From assembly GCA_028551475.1 (NCBI GenBank), contig CM052355.1, forward strand, positions 4,526,001 to 4,590,000: a DNA stretch of 64,000 nt. Direction: 5' to 3'. The position numbers were made by a program, and so were the translations under genes. This document shows positions 1 through 13,899 of this stretch, one piece after another. This stretch comes from Casuarina equisetifolia. Taxonomy: Eukaryota > Streptophyta > Magnoliopsida > Fagales > Casuarinaceae. The notes under the pieces are model-generated. The model saw nothing but the letters and a program-made list of their open reading frames with translations, did no database searches and was not told the DNA's origin. Within the stretch, counting starts at the first letter, position 1. Each line of letters begins with the position of its first letter.

Positions 1-400
1 CTTATAAACTGTAAAAAAATGAAATTTATCTCCAACTGTAATCTTAGAGCAAACTATGAGTTGAGAGTGCATAGTCCCAACACAATTCACTGGTTTAACA
101 AATAAAAGCTATTACGAACTTTGTAGACTTGCACGTATGCTCTTGCTTATGTAGACAGTAAAAATGGTGCTGTAATCTTTTTCTCTTCTACTTTCTCCAG
201 GTTGGAGACTAAAGTAGCTATAGCAATATTACGCACTAACTTGAAATTCTCAAACAGCAAAAGAATTGGGAAAGAAAGAAGAACAGAAAAGTTATCTCAG
301 ACTGCATGTAGATAGCTACAGTGCTTGAATTTCTGTCTGAAATATGTACCACGTTTTGCATTCAATAAGAAATATGACACTGGCTGAAAAGAAGACTAAC

Positions 401-3400
401 ATCTGCATGGAGAGAAATCTTCTCAATTTGCTCGGTGTACTGGGGCAAATCTTGAACCATTTTCTGCAAATCTCGTGTAGATAGTTCACTTCCATCCCTG
501 TGAACACTTAAATATCAGTTAAAATTTGATGCGAAAAGGTGCATGCTGAAATTAAGAGAAAGAAACTTAAGACCCTATGTATCCTTCTCCGCCTTTTCAC
601 ACGAATCCTCCTTGAATTCTAATGACCACAACAACTCGAAGCCAGGTATATTGTGATGAGAATTATATAGATTAAAGCTACTGCAAACTGAGCAGATAAT
701 ATCAAATACCATAAATCTCCAAAAAAATTAAACTTAAAAAGAAAATTGTAGTCATGCTTTAAAAAAGCACTAAAAAATAATTCTCAGTGCCTAGATAATT
801 GCTAAGCTCACTCTACCCACGCCCCATACGACATAGCTATCTTTCCTGCAATATGTATACACTCCTGGTCCCTGTTGTCAACTTCTCAGTCACTTGGTAG
901 TGATCATCCATACTCCAGTCACACTTTAATCACACAACCTTTAACTCCCTAAGTTCCGTACCCATAGAAGGTGAGGGAAATGGCTGCACAAAAGATCATA
1001 CTGGCGATTAAACTAAACTAACGAGCTGCCTCTATACAAGTTCACATCCAGGCTGTGAATTACACATAGGGCTTTACTCTTTTTATGCTCTCATGTACTG
1101 TATTGTGCATCAAGCTTTATTACATTTCAGAATTTATTCAACACTTGTACGAGAAACTTTGCAATGAAAAAAACAACAGGACCATACGGAAGCCAATAGT
1201 TTAGTCAGCTAGAGCAGTTTAAAGATATGAACATGGTGCAGAATATGCTAGTACAACTCAAGTGATATAAACGCAAACAGCTTTAGCAATGGTGACAACC
1301 AGAAAGAAATTGGAAAGAGATTATTCGGTACTGATAGTAGATGATGGTTCCACATTGTGTTGAAAATATGCTGTTGTATTGGTTGTAAAAGAGACACAAT
1401 AGATTAAGTAAATGACTATAAGGCATCATACCCAAATATCAAAACTGAAATAACAAGATAAAGCCTTGTAACGTGAAAAGCTCAAGAGTAAATAGTAAAA
1501 AATTTCAAAATCATGAAAGATGGATGCTTTTATAACCTTCCGCTCTGTTGGATTTGTGCGGCTTTGTTCTTTGATACGAAGTTGGTCATCTTCTCATGCA
1601 AGCGTTCGCTAGCCTGATATTCCGGTTAGTGGCAAATGCAATCATGCTTACACTATATCCAAGTGAAAGAAATAATATATACATATACACATCTATATAC
1701 CTGCTTATAATGTAAATGTATACATATATGTATGTAAATGCATTAAACATACATCTGCTATATGTGCATGACGAAGCTCGAGCCAGATTGGATCATGGTC
1801 TTCTAGAAGAGCCTCCTTTCTTTCAATTTGACCACCGGTTTTGCTAGGAACCTAATAGAAAATACACGTCATCTATTGATGTAAGGATATAACATGAAAC
1901 ATGTAAAACAAATGAAAAGAACCATCAAAACATAAAGAAAGAAAGAAATAACATGAATAAATACCTCATACACATATTTATTTCCATCCATATCCAATAG
2001 ATCATGACACATAGCATCATACGTCCATTCATGTATGACAGGAGCAATCTATAATTGCAACCTCAAGACATTAATAGATTCAAACCAAAATGATAAAAAG
2101 GAAATAACAATGGCAAAATCAATGACCTGATCAACAGATCTACTCAAGATAAGCAGTTCACATGTTTCATTCTGCGGAAAGTTGGGAATGGTAGATTTAT
2201 ATTTCGAAATACAGTTCCAAACTGCAGTAGCAAGCTTTGTGGGGATTAAATCACGAACTGTTTCTGTCGTATATTCGTCAAGTGCCTTGGCAGTTTGACA
2301 CCGCACAAATGGCAGCTCCTGAGAAAAAGCAAGGAAATGCACAACTTTCCGTGGTGAATAATAAAGATCATGGATTTGACAATTCAGGAACTCAATTTTT
2401 TCACATTTGAGAAATTGATGCTAAATTAAACAGAAAGGCACAATCTGGTATATTTTGCACAAACTCAGCAATATTTGTAGCTTTCTAGGCCTAGTGCAGC
2501 CAGACCCAAGCCAAGATAACGCGATTAGCGTCAGTTTGTCATGCATCATAAACATGTTGCTTGCAATCCTTCTTAAAGATGAATCCAACCAAGCACATAT
2601 AATTGTGCATGGTCTTTGTTGAACTAATCATACTTAAACCAAAATGTATTGCATAATAACCGGGAAAATTATAGACAACATAATAGTCAAGAACAAGGTC
2701 ATTCTTGTCATTCTAATCTGGAAATTCAGCCAAGAAGCAAAGTCTCTAAACATATACTTGAAGTTCTAATAATGCACCACTCTCCACCATACATCATTTC
2801 TTACGTGCCTCTTAGTTATATAATATTCTTGTAGTGACAAACTCAAGGTTGAATGAATTAATCAGAAAGGATTGAACAGACTCTAAACATTTAAGCGCAC
2901 TTATGAGACTAAGAATGAAGCTAAAGCACATGGATCTGAGTGAAGCTATATATGACCTCCTTAAGCTTGGAGCTACAATATGGTCAATGACTGACCGGAT
3001 GCAACATCAGTGCACTTGCGGCAACTAAAAATGAAGAACTGGAGTAGAAAGTTGATCTTTTCAGAATTGATACCGAGACAATGAAAAGGCATAAAAGGTC
3101 GACCATAAGCAATTAAAGAATTCAGAAAGATTATACATATTTCTAGTTTACCATTACTGAAGATCGAACGAAAGGAGGCTGCATTTAATCAAAGGGAAAA
3201 GCATTTTGGGGTACTTGACGCATACCTTCAAGGAAGCAAAAACAGTAGCTAGTCGAGTTGCCATTGTGTTCAAGCAAGCGTCAAACCTGCGAGAATTCTC
3301 AACATCAACGAAGAGTTCTTCCAATGCTTTCTCCTGATCAGTGGTAAAAGCCTGCGTTTAAGGAACATCAGATGACAAATCATTTTCAAATTTACTTTCA

Positions 3401-6400
3401 AACGGCTAGAACAGAAGACAAAATCAGTGTGGTAGGGATGCTCAAAATAGTATTCTCTTATATGACCTTCCCTTCAAGAGTACTTAGAGTAGCCAAATGC
3501 AGGATGGTCTAGAGAATATAAACATTTCCCAATAGCATTTGCGACCTGGTTGAACCTTCACTACCATATATTTAACATACACTGGCACTATTCAGCATGA
3601 AAGTTTAACTAACAGGAAGTTCATTGACCTGAGATTAACAAAATGAAGAAAGAGTGATGAAGGCAAAAGGTAAAAAAAATAAAAAAAGTCATATGATCTG
3701 CATGGATTGAAACTCCAAACATTATCCCTTGACGTCATACAAACGTTCAATTGCATGTCTCTTGCCCCACAAGCCCAGAGTTGAAATGCTGCTTTCCTGA
3801 GTGAAACAAGAACCATACGCGTAAATCATTTCGCCGTGACTGTTAATTAAGGAATTTCTTCAATATCAATGCCTTTGATGCTTCGCAACTTTGAGGGCCC
3901 AGAGTCTACAGTCTACAAAGTTTCAATGTTTATTGCTTGCTCCAAATTATTTTTTAACTTGGATGCTTGCCCTTTCTCGGAAAAAAATCCAAAGAGAATC
4001 TAATAGCGAGATACAGATCTTTATTACAAGATGTGGTTTTATCATCACACACAGCAGCTAGTTTGCATTTATCTTGTATTATCAGTATGTCCCACTCAAA
4101 ACCAAGTTTGAGTCCTCATGGTATAGTGATATTATGAGGGAGTTGGGGCAAAGGATATAGCATATATGATAGGTCAAGGAACATATACACTAAAGCGATT
4201 AGACCCATCTCAAATGGATCAGGAACACCCTAAGGTAATTAAAAAGATCAAAGACTCGTATAAGACGTTTTATATTTTTAAGGTTCAGAGCAAAAGAAGT
4301 TCGTGGAAATTTCTTGAATCAAATAGCATCAAGTAGCTTATTCTTCCAGGGCTAGTTAAAAACATGGAGGGAAAAGGTGTCTCACATGAAGTAAAAATAA
4401 GTAATTCACATTGACATTTCGGAAAACAATTAGTAGAAAACAAACGTAAGTACAAACTCAACAAAAGCCTATTAACATATAACTAACACCCAAAAGAAAT
4501 CAACTAACAAATTAAACACTGAAGAAAACCACTGTGGGAAATCAAACAATCGTTAAGATTATCAATCAGTGGGAAATCAACTAGAGAAAGAATGAATACA
4601 ATGAAATTGTTCCTTCTAAAAGTGAAAAGCTGAAACTTGTTTCATGTAAACTTAATTTCTTAAAGCTCTCCTTAAAGGTCTAAACCATGCTTTTAGTAGG
4701 ATGAAAATATCCCTTAGAAAAAGCATAAACATACAAAAGACTCATGAACAAATTGAAACTGTCATTTTGTTTGAATACCGATTGAAGAGACAGTCAACCA
4801 ACATATGGGTTCAACATGTCATGAACATCCTACATGTCTTAGAATCACCAGCAACCAAATTTCAATGTACGTTAATTGCTGCCTTGGTTAGAGATAGGTC
4901 GCAATTTATTGAAGACTCAGCCTTTTAGCCTGAGGACCATCCGCAACCATGCATATAAGTGACATATTAAAGGGCAGCCAAATTGGCTCCCAAAGACACT
5001 TGCACAAACTTCTGTAATCTGCACTGTCTGCAAACGCCATTGCTTCATATGCTACGCTCAACCTGACACATGATCATGTACAGACAAACCTCGATATGTC
5101 CTCCCAAGTAACCTTTCATCCAACAACACTTACACCACAGAAGTAATATTGGCCAAAATAAAGACAGTCAAGGAACATAGATGCAATAAGCATTCCTGAT
5201 AAAGCAAGAATTCCTTGTGCAAGAGGATTATTTAACTGATGTAAGTGTGGTACAAATAAAAGGTATACAGGGTGCCATTCTTCTTGCTTCAGGTGCCCAT
5301 GAAAGAAATGAAAAAAAGAACATATATAACAAATTCTTGGTTTCTTAAAAAAATCTTCTTGTTTTAAAAGAAGCACAATTTATCTAGAAGATCTAACTGG
5401 TCTAACGGAACAACTATAAAATTAAAGTTATCATTAATTAAGGTGTACTCTCAAAATAATACAACCTAACTTTTTGCAAGATAATTCTGGATAACCTTCC
5501 ACAAAGAATTTAAAACTAAGAAGTCATCACATAGCATTTTGCTAATTCAACATTTAAGTGTTATATACATAAAAGACCTAAAGCTCTCAAGATAAAGATG
5601 TTTGCGAAAGTGGAGAGTTAAAGCCAAATGGGTTGATTGGTTTACCCTTCTAATTGATATGACATTAATGATCTATGTAGCATCAGGAGAAGCGATATAA
5701 GAGATATTAATGGGTACCTGATTATCTATAGGAAAGTACTCCAAATTCATCTGCATCGTGGCAAGCAAAGAAGGTCAAACACAATATAATTCATGAGAAA
5801 TTAGCAAACTTGAATTTGTTATTTGTGAAGATCTTGACCTCTCTCAGTGCACCTATGCGAGGTAATACACTTGTATCACTCTTGATATGATTTACAAACT
5901 CCGCTGGGACTGGTGAACTGAAAAATATATGTGCCCTGGGACCCAAACAGGACAGTAATGATAAAAGAAACAGTAATCAAAATCATGCTGGCTGAAATCC
6001 TGAAAGGAAATAAAAACTAGTAATAGTGAAACATTAGAGTTCTTCACATACTTCTTGTACAGAGGCTCCCTCCCAGACATGTCAGACAAAAACATAATAA
6101 CACTGCATGCTAGTAAAAATATAGCATTAAAAAAAGATCAATACTAAATGCAGTCATACACAGAAAACTCAAGAGAAGAAGAAGAAGAAGAAAACAGAGC
6201 ATTCAGGAGTTGAAAGGCCAGAAAAAAAAAGGACATACAAGTAAGATTTTTGGGAATTAAGAGGCACATATAACTATTTACTATTAACTATGAAAACAAG
6301 TCGTGTTTCCAATTTTTGGCGCTACTAAAACTCGAAAACCTTTGCACAATATTGACTCACAGAACCGTAGAACTGATTAGTAGGCGGATGACATTCCACT

Positions 6401-9400
6401 AAACTAAGTTTCATCGACTGGGGGACTCCTCTCCTTGATATACACCTGGTTGGTAACTCCAGTATTCGATATACTAACAGTCAAAGGGACTGGATCCTTA
6501 TTTCGTAATTGGAGATAATCTCTCATCTAAATGTTATGAACCAGTTTTGACTTCACTTACGTCCAGATCAAGTACAAGAATTGGATGATTGAACCATAAA
6601 GCCAATCAGAAGGAAATATTTCTGTTGTTTCTCAAAGACGCAATGCTCACGTAAAAAGTTCAAGTTTAACACTGGTAGTACGATTAGCTATAGCAACAGC
6701 AATTTTTAGCTCCAAAAAATGGGAACTTATAAGTCAAAGATCTTTTGCTGACTACTGAAGTGTTTCATCATAAAAAAGATGTAAACTTGATCCTTACTAC
6801 AAACAAGAATAACTTTATGACTTGGTGGATAACCATAAATCAAATGTGGTGAAGAACTATATAATTGAGGATGTCAAAAATTGTACAGGATAGGACCTTT
6901 TCTCTTGAAAGCAACTACACAAACAAATATTAGGACTTAAAAAAAAGTGTACTTTTCTTTTATTGGCTGGATGAAATAAATAGCGTCCATGGATGGCAAC
7001 GGTTGCCTTCTCCTGAAGAGGTCTTCGACCACTGCAGTGAAAGAAAATTTTTGGTTTATTTACAAATAATTCATTCAAGAAGTATATATGGAAGCAGCTT
7101 CGCTACACTTATCTAAGTGGACTAAACAAGAATGGCATGTCCTAGGGAGCTGGTACAGTGCAATCAAAACGAATCAGTAGTGAATGTTAAAGTTGACCCT
7201 AAAATGGTAAATTGAAATGACTAAAACTACAAAAGCCAGTGGATAACACACAGTGTAGGCAAATAATGGATCATTATAACCATGAAACAAAATGCATACG
7301 AATATACGACCAGCCAATGTAGAAGGTATCAGAAGAAGAAAAATTTTAAAGCAAAAGTAAAGCCCGAAAAGGCAGCAGAAAGTTACAAGCAGAATCTACT
7401 TTGACACTTACATGAAACTCCTTGGTCTGTGATGTCTGCCATTTTACACGAGTGAGACATGACTTTCACAGTAACTTTGTCCATAATGAGTACCTGTGGA
7501 ACAAATTAGTTTTACCTAGGCCTTCATAATATAAAATAGTAAGACAGCTGAGCCAAATACTGGATCAACAGAACAAAAAGGGAGAAAAGCATGTCAAGTG
7601 ACGACGAATACCATGGAAGACGGTAGTACGGATGCATGTTAGACATTTGACGAAAAGAGAAGTGAGGATAGATGGAAGCAGGAGCCCCTACGCTTTTCCA
7701 ATCCCTTTATTTCAGAGAGAGCTTTTTATCACTGTTGGCTAATATAATTTACAGTACTTGCCCTGATTTTATATGCCTCTTTCATCCTTCCAAGTCCTCC
7801 CGTTTCCATTAGATCACCACAATATCAAGATGATTCTCTTACTCGTTATAACTCCTTCCTAGGTTAAGTGTTTTCTTTTCGTCTATATTTTAACCTCTAA
7901 AAATCTTTCAAGACTAATAAGAGATATATTTCAAAGTCATATATTCTAAAATAATTATCATTTTATAATTGATACGATGTATCATGTATAAACTCAAAAC
8001 AACCATAAGTTCTTACATTATTCCTGTCAATGTCACATCTACGCAGTAAAATAAATGTAGTTGATCATACTTTCGGTATGTATCTCATACAACTACAGAA
8101 CCTTAACGTTTACTGAGAAAATTTTCCTGCTCCCCGCCAGATGGGAGGAAACTTTCAGTATTATGCTTGCCGTTCACAAAAAAGTATTATCCCTTTCTCT
8201 CCTCTTTTTTCCATTTCAAAACAAAACAAGGTGTTACGAACTTCACTTCACTTCTTGTTATTCATCTTCTCTTAAGTTCCTTTCCCTAAACTTGCCAAAC
8301 ACACTATAACCAAGAAGATTACATAGACTCATGCAGAAAAATATGTTTACGGAGAACAAACAGAGGTTTGCACGTAAAAGGTTAATAAATAAATGAGTAG
8401 AAACTAGAAGCTCATTCCTAGCACAATTCCACTAAAAGATAAACCCAAATCAGGAAAGAACAAGAAGAACCAACACACCTTCCATGTGGATCTTGAGTCC
8501 CGTGTTTTCGCTGATCCAAGCATTTCATATAACAATCCTAAACAGTCCATCAAAATCACAACAGTTAACGGCAACGAATAGAAACCAACAGATTCAATAA
8601 TAGGGACAAACTTTGTCGAGAAATTTGATTAAAAAAACAGCACAAGAACAACGTTACTATTCGTGCTACCCTGTCTAACTCCGTTTGGGGTAAACAACCT
8701 AGCCAGATGAAATTTTGACGATCTCGCACTGTTGAATTGTTCTTTATTACTTCACGCGCAACTCTTAACACATTCTAGAAGAATGCACCGATCTAACGGG
8801 GTTGTCATCATTAGCGAAACGAAGAGTGGGGGCTGCAAGTGAATGGCTTGCATAGCAATAAACAAGTCGCGGGAAACAATGTTTTCCCATAGGCATTAGG
8901 CCAAGGAGGAAGGACGGCCAGCTACCATTACCGTATTTGCTTATCTCAGAGGAGCTATGGTTGCTCCGTCAACTCATTGCACAAGTTACCGCATTTTCGT
9001 ATGTCTAGAGCGAACCTTCTCGGCGATTCACCATGAACTAGTTCAGCTAAGTTACAAAGACAGACTTTTTCGTCGTTTCAGTGCTTTAACGTTCCTCCTA
9101 GACGAAGGTTCCCGCGGAATGGAAGAAAATTGCAGGAGTTCCAAAACGGTTTCCCCTTCGAACTTAATCACTCAAAGTTACCGTAAGATTCGAAATGTGA
9201 GTTATTTCTACACAGCTCCTCCGTAGCTAGACGGAGTCCAAGATAAGCCTGAAACTTGTCAGAGCTGCTTGGATTTCTACATCTGAATTTCGTTTCGTTC
9301 TCTCAAAACACACACGAGCTTTAAACGCTGATGCCATTTCTCTTCATACGTTCCCCCGATAAACAGACGGAAACTCAAAAGATAATTCGAAGAGATAGAG

Positions 9401-9483
9401 AGAGAGAGCTTACGGTCTCGGCTGACTTGACGGAAGTTTCTGTACTCCGCGGCTCCGCCATGAGAGGACGAATCAAATGACAT
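401..9483 (-). CDS. Sec1/Munc18 family protein (SEC1A/SEC1B/KEULE type), 5' part, runs off left edge
   Basis: SM proteins bind syntaxin-type SNAREs and promote vesicle fusion at the plasma membrane; KEULE does this at the cell plate. Thirteen exons can be joined in phase: 9414-9483, 8479-8537, 7412-7493, 6953-7031, 6052-6102, 5839-5935, 5718-5750, 3226-3351, 2127-2318, 1965-2048, 1753-1851, 1537-1613, 401-497. Together they give 1146 nt, or 382 residues of a family usually about 660 long. The start is the ATG before SFDSSSHGG, followed by [12 protein letters not shown] as in the family. Recognisable stretches are [56 protein letters not shown] and [17 protein letters not shown]. The last exon reads [18 protein letters not shown] and ends in phase 0 at a GT donor. 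No later exon is visible in 1-400, so the rest should lie beyond the window. The donor after 5839 (GTCAAG) is weak. The family is certain; which of the three paralogues it is cannot be decided. Confidence 0.93.
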
Positions 9484-10097
9484 TGTTGCAGCAGAAGATT
9501 TGGTTCAAGCACCAAATAGAAAAAGTAAAATCAGAGAGAGAGAGAGAGATAGCTGTGTATTTGAGAGACGAGAAAAGTGCAACCGCCTGATAAGGTCGTT
9601 ATGCCGCAGGGAACGTGTAAGTTGGTACGGCCATTTCGCAAAACGTTTCCCGGACGGGCAGATGCTTAATCCTTTACACGTCCACACCAAGAATCAGAAA
9701 AATTCTCATTGATCCTTCCTTCAGCTTCAAAATGACCTGATCAGCATCGACCATTGCTTCTCATTCCCTCCTTCCTAGCTTCCGGGCCTTCTAGTGGTCC
9801 AAACTGGAATGAAACCTTTTCGGGCATGACCTGTTTCGGCTTGTGATTAGCTTGAATATGGTCTGCCAGGCCTCCAAACTATATACACATATATTTTAAT
9901 CCACTCATTCATGATCAACTGAATTAGGTACTTATTGACTATATATTCTATATTATTTTTTAATTATTATCTAGTAATAAAATCTCTGATACAGGGTTAA
10001 CAGCAGTGTAGATCCAGAAAGGAGATAAGTGAAACTTAGGTCCTTAATTCTTCCCAGAAACAGGTTTAGCGGATTCTATACCTCATTAAGCATTGAA
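9484..10097. other. SEC1 promoter/5' UTR and VR1 3' flank
   Basis: This is the spacer between the SEC1 start codon and the VR1 stop codon. It holds a short GA tract at 9533-9550 (CT on the SEC1 coding strand), typical of plant 5' UTRs, and an AT-rich part from about 9880. No gene is seen. Almost all of it recurs at 17031-17725, so it belongs to the duplicated block. Confidence 0.6.
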
Positions 10098-12008
10098 CTA
10101 GAGGTAGCCCTTTTCTTTGCAGCACTGAAGAGCATCGTCGAACATCTCAACGGGCCCATACTTAAATTTGAAGCCAGCATCTAATAGCTTCTTCGACGGG
10201 AGGCTCGGTATTCTATTACCTCGAACTTCCTTCAAAGAACTGCACAAAAAAGGAACATCTTCTTAATTTTGAGATCAAAGGAAAAGACGATATGCGATTT
10301 TTTAAAAGCTTCTATAGTAAGTAGAGAATGACAAATTGGACTTACTCTGTTGTTGGTATTTGATATTCTGGGTATCTAGCAGAAAGAAGCTCAGACATCT
10401 GTTCAATTGTCATCACATTTGATGAACAATTATACCTTCCTTTTGCAGTTGGACATTCAAGAAGGAAAATATGGGCGCTGGCCACATCATCTATGTGGGC
10501 CATAGATGAATTGAGAAGATAACCATACATATCCTTGTCACCTGCACAAGTACAAGTTCAAAGTAGTTCCACTTCAGGTGCATATGGCTTTTTTGTCGAG
10601 TAAGTTGAACTTGTTTAATTTAATTTGTCTAATATTTACCATATGATATCTTTCTCTCCGTACACAGGATGACTTAACAAAAATAAATGCAGTTCATGTA
10701 ATATGCAGCAATATGAAACAAATGTTGTCAAGAGCAAGAGAAAGCATACCCAGGACCACAGCCAATACTAAGCGAACCGAGCCGGGGAACTTCGGACAAA
10801 TGAAGGGTCCAACAACGTAAGAAGGAATGATTGTTACAACGTCCAATCCATGTTTTTCACCAAATTCAAGAACAGCCCTTTCAGTTGCTGTCTTGGAAAT
10901 TATGTAGGACCTTGCGAATGAATTTTGAGCTTTAACGAGATCCACATCACTCCAAAAGCTCTCATCCATTTCATCTACCTCTTGCCCGTTAAATACAACA
11001 GCTGAGGAAGCAGAAGTGTAGACAACTCGCTCCACCGTCTTCGCTTCTAGGCATGCTTTGAGGATACCCAATGCTCCGCTGATTGTTCTTTTGGTCACTA
11101 CTTCTTCAGTTTCTTTGCCTTCAAAATCAACAGGGGTAGCAACGTGGAAGACGCCAATGCATCCCTCAATGGGTGCATTGAAACTCTCTGGATTGTTGAG
11201 ATCTGCGTTGAAAATTTGGAGCCTTTCTGATGCTCCTGGTAGACTCGTAAGGAAGCTAGTGTCTTTCTTGTGGTCTGCTCACACATCAGAACGATTAAAT
11301 TACCAATCCACTTATGAGAACGCAAATCTAAATCTAAATAATGAGATTGGCTATTTTGGAGCCAATTTGTTGTTTAAACATAATAAACACAAAACTGGAT
11401 CAAGTATAAATTATTCATTGGAGAACTCAAAATAGGTATGGAGGTTGAGTTTATGAGTTCAACAAGTGACGGAATTAAAGTAGGAAGTTAGGTGGGAACT
11501 TCTCTCATTTAACAAAAGTTCTAGTCATTTTGGTGTCTATATTTTCGATCTAGTATGAAACTGGTATCACAAGCTGTATGCTTCTTTTTGCTTTACTTCG
11601 ATCGACTTTTTTAACATTCTATTGAGGTTCCCAATGTGCTGCAACCTATAATGAAAGAGTTACCATTTACGCACGGCGAATTAAAATGAGAAACAGAGAC
11701 AATATTTGAGTTGTGGCTGAAATTTAAGAGACAACCATAAGCACCTGAGCAGAACTTACTAAAACAGTGTAAAAGACAAAGACCTCCTCACAAGAGATCC
11801 AAAACAGAATCCTTGATCTCATGAATACTCCATGAAGATCAAGAACATTCATGCACTTTCCTTAGCCTTTTCAGGGAAGTGACTTACCGGGGTCGGATCT
11901 GACGGTGGTTCGGACATAGTAACCAACATCAAGGAGCCTCATGATCAGCCACGATCCAATAAAACCCGTACCTCCTGTAACACATACTGGACCTTTCTGT
12001 CCTTCCAT
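10098..12008 (-). CDS. Vestitone reductase-like SDR (VR1)
   Basis: NADPH-dependent reductase of the extended SDR group that includes vestitone reductase and dihydroflavonol 4-reductase; cytosolic, substrate unknown. Exons are 11888-12008, 10750-11274, 10346-10541 and 10098-10239: 984 nt, 327 aa, the normal length for vestitone reductase. The Rossmann motif TGGTGFIG is at residues 11-18, followed by the [12 protein letters not shown] and GVFHVATP blocks. YIISK at 164-168 gives the catalytic Tyr164 and Lys168. The protein ends CCKEKGYL. Odd: the catalytic serine, which is the second Ser of the usual YTSS motif (Ser128 in grape DFR), is Ala129 here (YTSASS). The adjacent Ser130 might substitute, or the enzyme may be weak. 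No frameshift or stop is seen and all splice sites are GT/AG. It lies downstream of SEC1 on the same strand, and VR2 is its closest paralogue. Confidence 0.9.
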
Positions 12009-13053
12009 CTCTCTCTCTCGCAGACACAAGCAGGTAGACAGCCTTTTCCAGACTTGGGTTAGTTAAGACCTCTGACAATGGGGCATTCGAGATTGAAACA
12101 AGTATTGGGGTATGTTGACCATGACCAAAACCAGGTACAAGTCGTCGATGCCAGCACCGGACTCTGATTGAGTACCCTACGGCTATAGGGGCACTTCTGT
12201 ACATGTATTGGTTCTGACACATTATTCATCTATACTTCAAAGAATGCTGTGCATTATACGATTACGTTGAAATATAGGAGAGGGAAGTTTCTACAGAGCA
12301 ACTTTACTCTTTCTTCTTTCACCTTTTCCGGCTGATGTGTTTCCGGCCAGTTTCAACCGGGTACAAAATCCATGTGTTAAAGTAGCTTTCATCTCATGTT
12401 GGTCCAGGAGCAAAGGAAATATGGTTCAGAATTAACGTGGCTTTTGGCTACATGCAATCATTTAAGCTCAGACTTCTCCCAAAATTCAAAAGAAAACTTC
12501 TCTTTCATTGTACCTAGTAACACGTACTGGACCCTTTCTCCCTGCACCTCCCTCACGGAAAAGGGTATTGCTTCTCTTTCACCCTTCTTGCTTAGCTGAA
12601 ATGCTCTTTTCTTTGTTTGTTTATCTCGTCAACTGCGCGACAACTTGTGAAAACAACTTCTGTTAGAGGGAACTAGCCGTACGTTAGTAATTCCACCGCA
12701 TGTGGTCTTTGCCGACCGATTAGCTGTCTAGGAAAGAGACTACCGTTTCACAATCATCGGATGGCTGTGGTTGATTTCTGAGGTAGGTTATGCCTTTCTT
12801 GCGTTACACACAATAGTTATCGCATTGAATTCCCCTTTTTAGTATGAACCTCTAGGTTATGCCTTATTTGTATGTTGAAGCTAGGTTTAGGAGAACTGTT
12901 CAAATATCATGTCAAGGTTAAGGCTAAAAAACAAGAGGCCAATTCAAAAGGAAAAAACCAAACCAAGAGAAGAGCTAAATTAGAGGAATAAATGCTTTAA
13001 TACCATCTCATGAATATTCCATGAACAACAACTTTCTTCAGCCCTTGACTTGC
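12009..13053. repeat. VR1 upstream flank, part of duplicated block
   Basis: No intact gene. From 12069 to about 12860 the sequence matches 20502-21265, and 12670-12860 matches 26105-26300 as well. At 12505-12560 a degraded piece of reductase exon 1 is visible on the minus strand (the region around the start codon and the CVTGG codons). From 12865 the sequence matches 26785 onward. The CT-rich leader next to the VR1 start codon is probably 5' UTR. Confidence 0.6.
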
Positions 13054-13700
13054 CGGGGTGGGATGTAACGGTGGTTCGAACATAGTAGCCGAGCCCATGG
13101 AGCCTCGTGATCAGCCATGATCTGATAACCCATGCACCTCCCATGAGGCGGACTAGGGCTTTGTGTCTTCCCATCTCTCTCGATGACATTCCCATGGTCA
13201 GCTTTCTGGGGACAAATTTATGTTTAGGACCGGCTAACGTACAAAAGGAGGTTGAGACAACTGGTGGGGAAAAAGAAAAAAAAAAAAAAAGCCACGTGCA
13301 TAGTTGCTTGATGATGGGGTTCACATGTCCATTTGAAAAAGTAGAGCTATGTTCTTAGTTAAGGCATATTGAAGAAGTCATATGTTAAAAAATAAATATG
13401 AATACTGATTAATTTTGTCATAGTCTACAAAAAAAAACTAAATCATTGTTTCATATATCTTGAAGATTTTTTTTCTTCTTCCCTTTTGTTGAGGGCATGT
13501 GATGTTGGGTTTAGGTTAAGTTTATATCTTGTCCTTTTATTTCAATGAGGTATGGTATTTTAGCCAAGTCTTTATTAATAAAAAAACTCTTCTAAAAAAA
13601 AATACTAAAGAACAAGAATGGATTAAAAGTAAAAACTTAACAGCTGAATAACAATTAATTACTAATTTGAATATCAAGAGTTGAATCGTTAGACATTAAG
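12865..13700. repeat. Duplicated block copy A carrying an orphan exon 1
   Basis: About 0.8 kb here aligns by eye with 26785-27480. Shared landmarks are ACAAGAGGCCAATTCAA, GAGAAGAGCTAAATTAGAGG and ATTAATTACTAATTTGAATATC. Both copies contain an orphan reductase exon 1. The homology stops near 13700, where decayed Copia sequence takes over. Confidence 0.7.
13054..13174 (-). pseudogene. Orphan exon 1 of a vestitone reductase-like gene
   Basis: This stretch has exactly the 121-nt length of exon 1 in VR1-VR6. It is open from an ATG through a decayed nucleotide-binding loop (MGGAWVIR in place of TGGTGFIG) to [13 protein letters not shown]. The donor is changed from GTAAG to GCAAG. No exons 2-4 follow on the minus strand before VR1. 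It is therefore a stranded first exon from a duplication that lost the rest of the gene. A poly-A tract lies just upstream at 13278-13291. Confidence 0.8.
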
Positions 13701-13899
13701 AATTGTCAAGAAATCTAGTAAAGGCACTCTTTAGTCAAACTATAGAAGCACAAGTCATGAATTAGCCAGCAAGACCTTTAGCTTAGTTTTTGCGTTGACA
13801 AATCAGGCTTCTAACTCAGCTTCTAGCTTAACATAATAGATTTAGCTCAAGCTTCAAACTCAACTTCGTAACACTAGAGAAGATCCTAGGATGGCAACA

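Noticed and set aside
316..400. Possible further SEC1 exon just left of exon 13
   Set aside because: The open stretch does not match the family sequence expected after the last recognised exon and lacks a sound splice pair.
9500..9712. Open frames on both strands upstream of SEC1
   Set aside because: Lie in the GA-rich leader; the duplicated copy near 17060 does not keep them.
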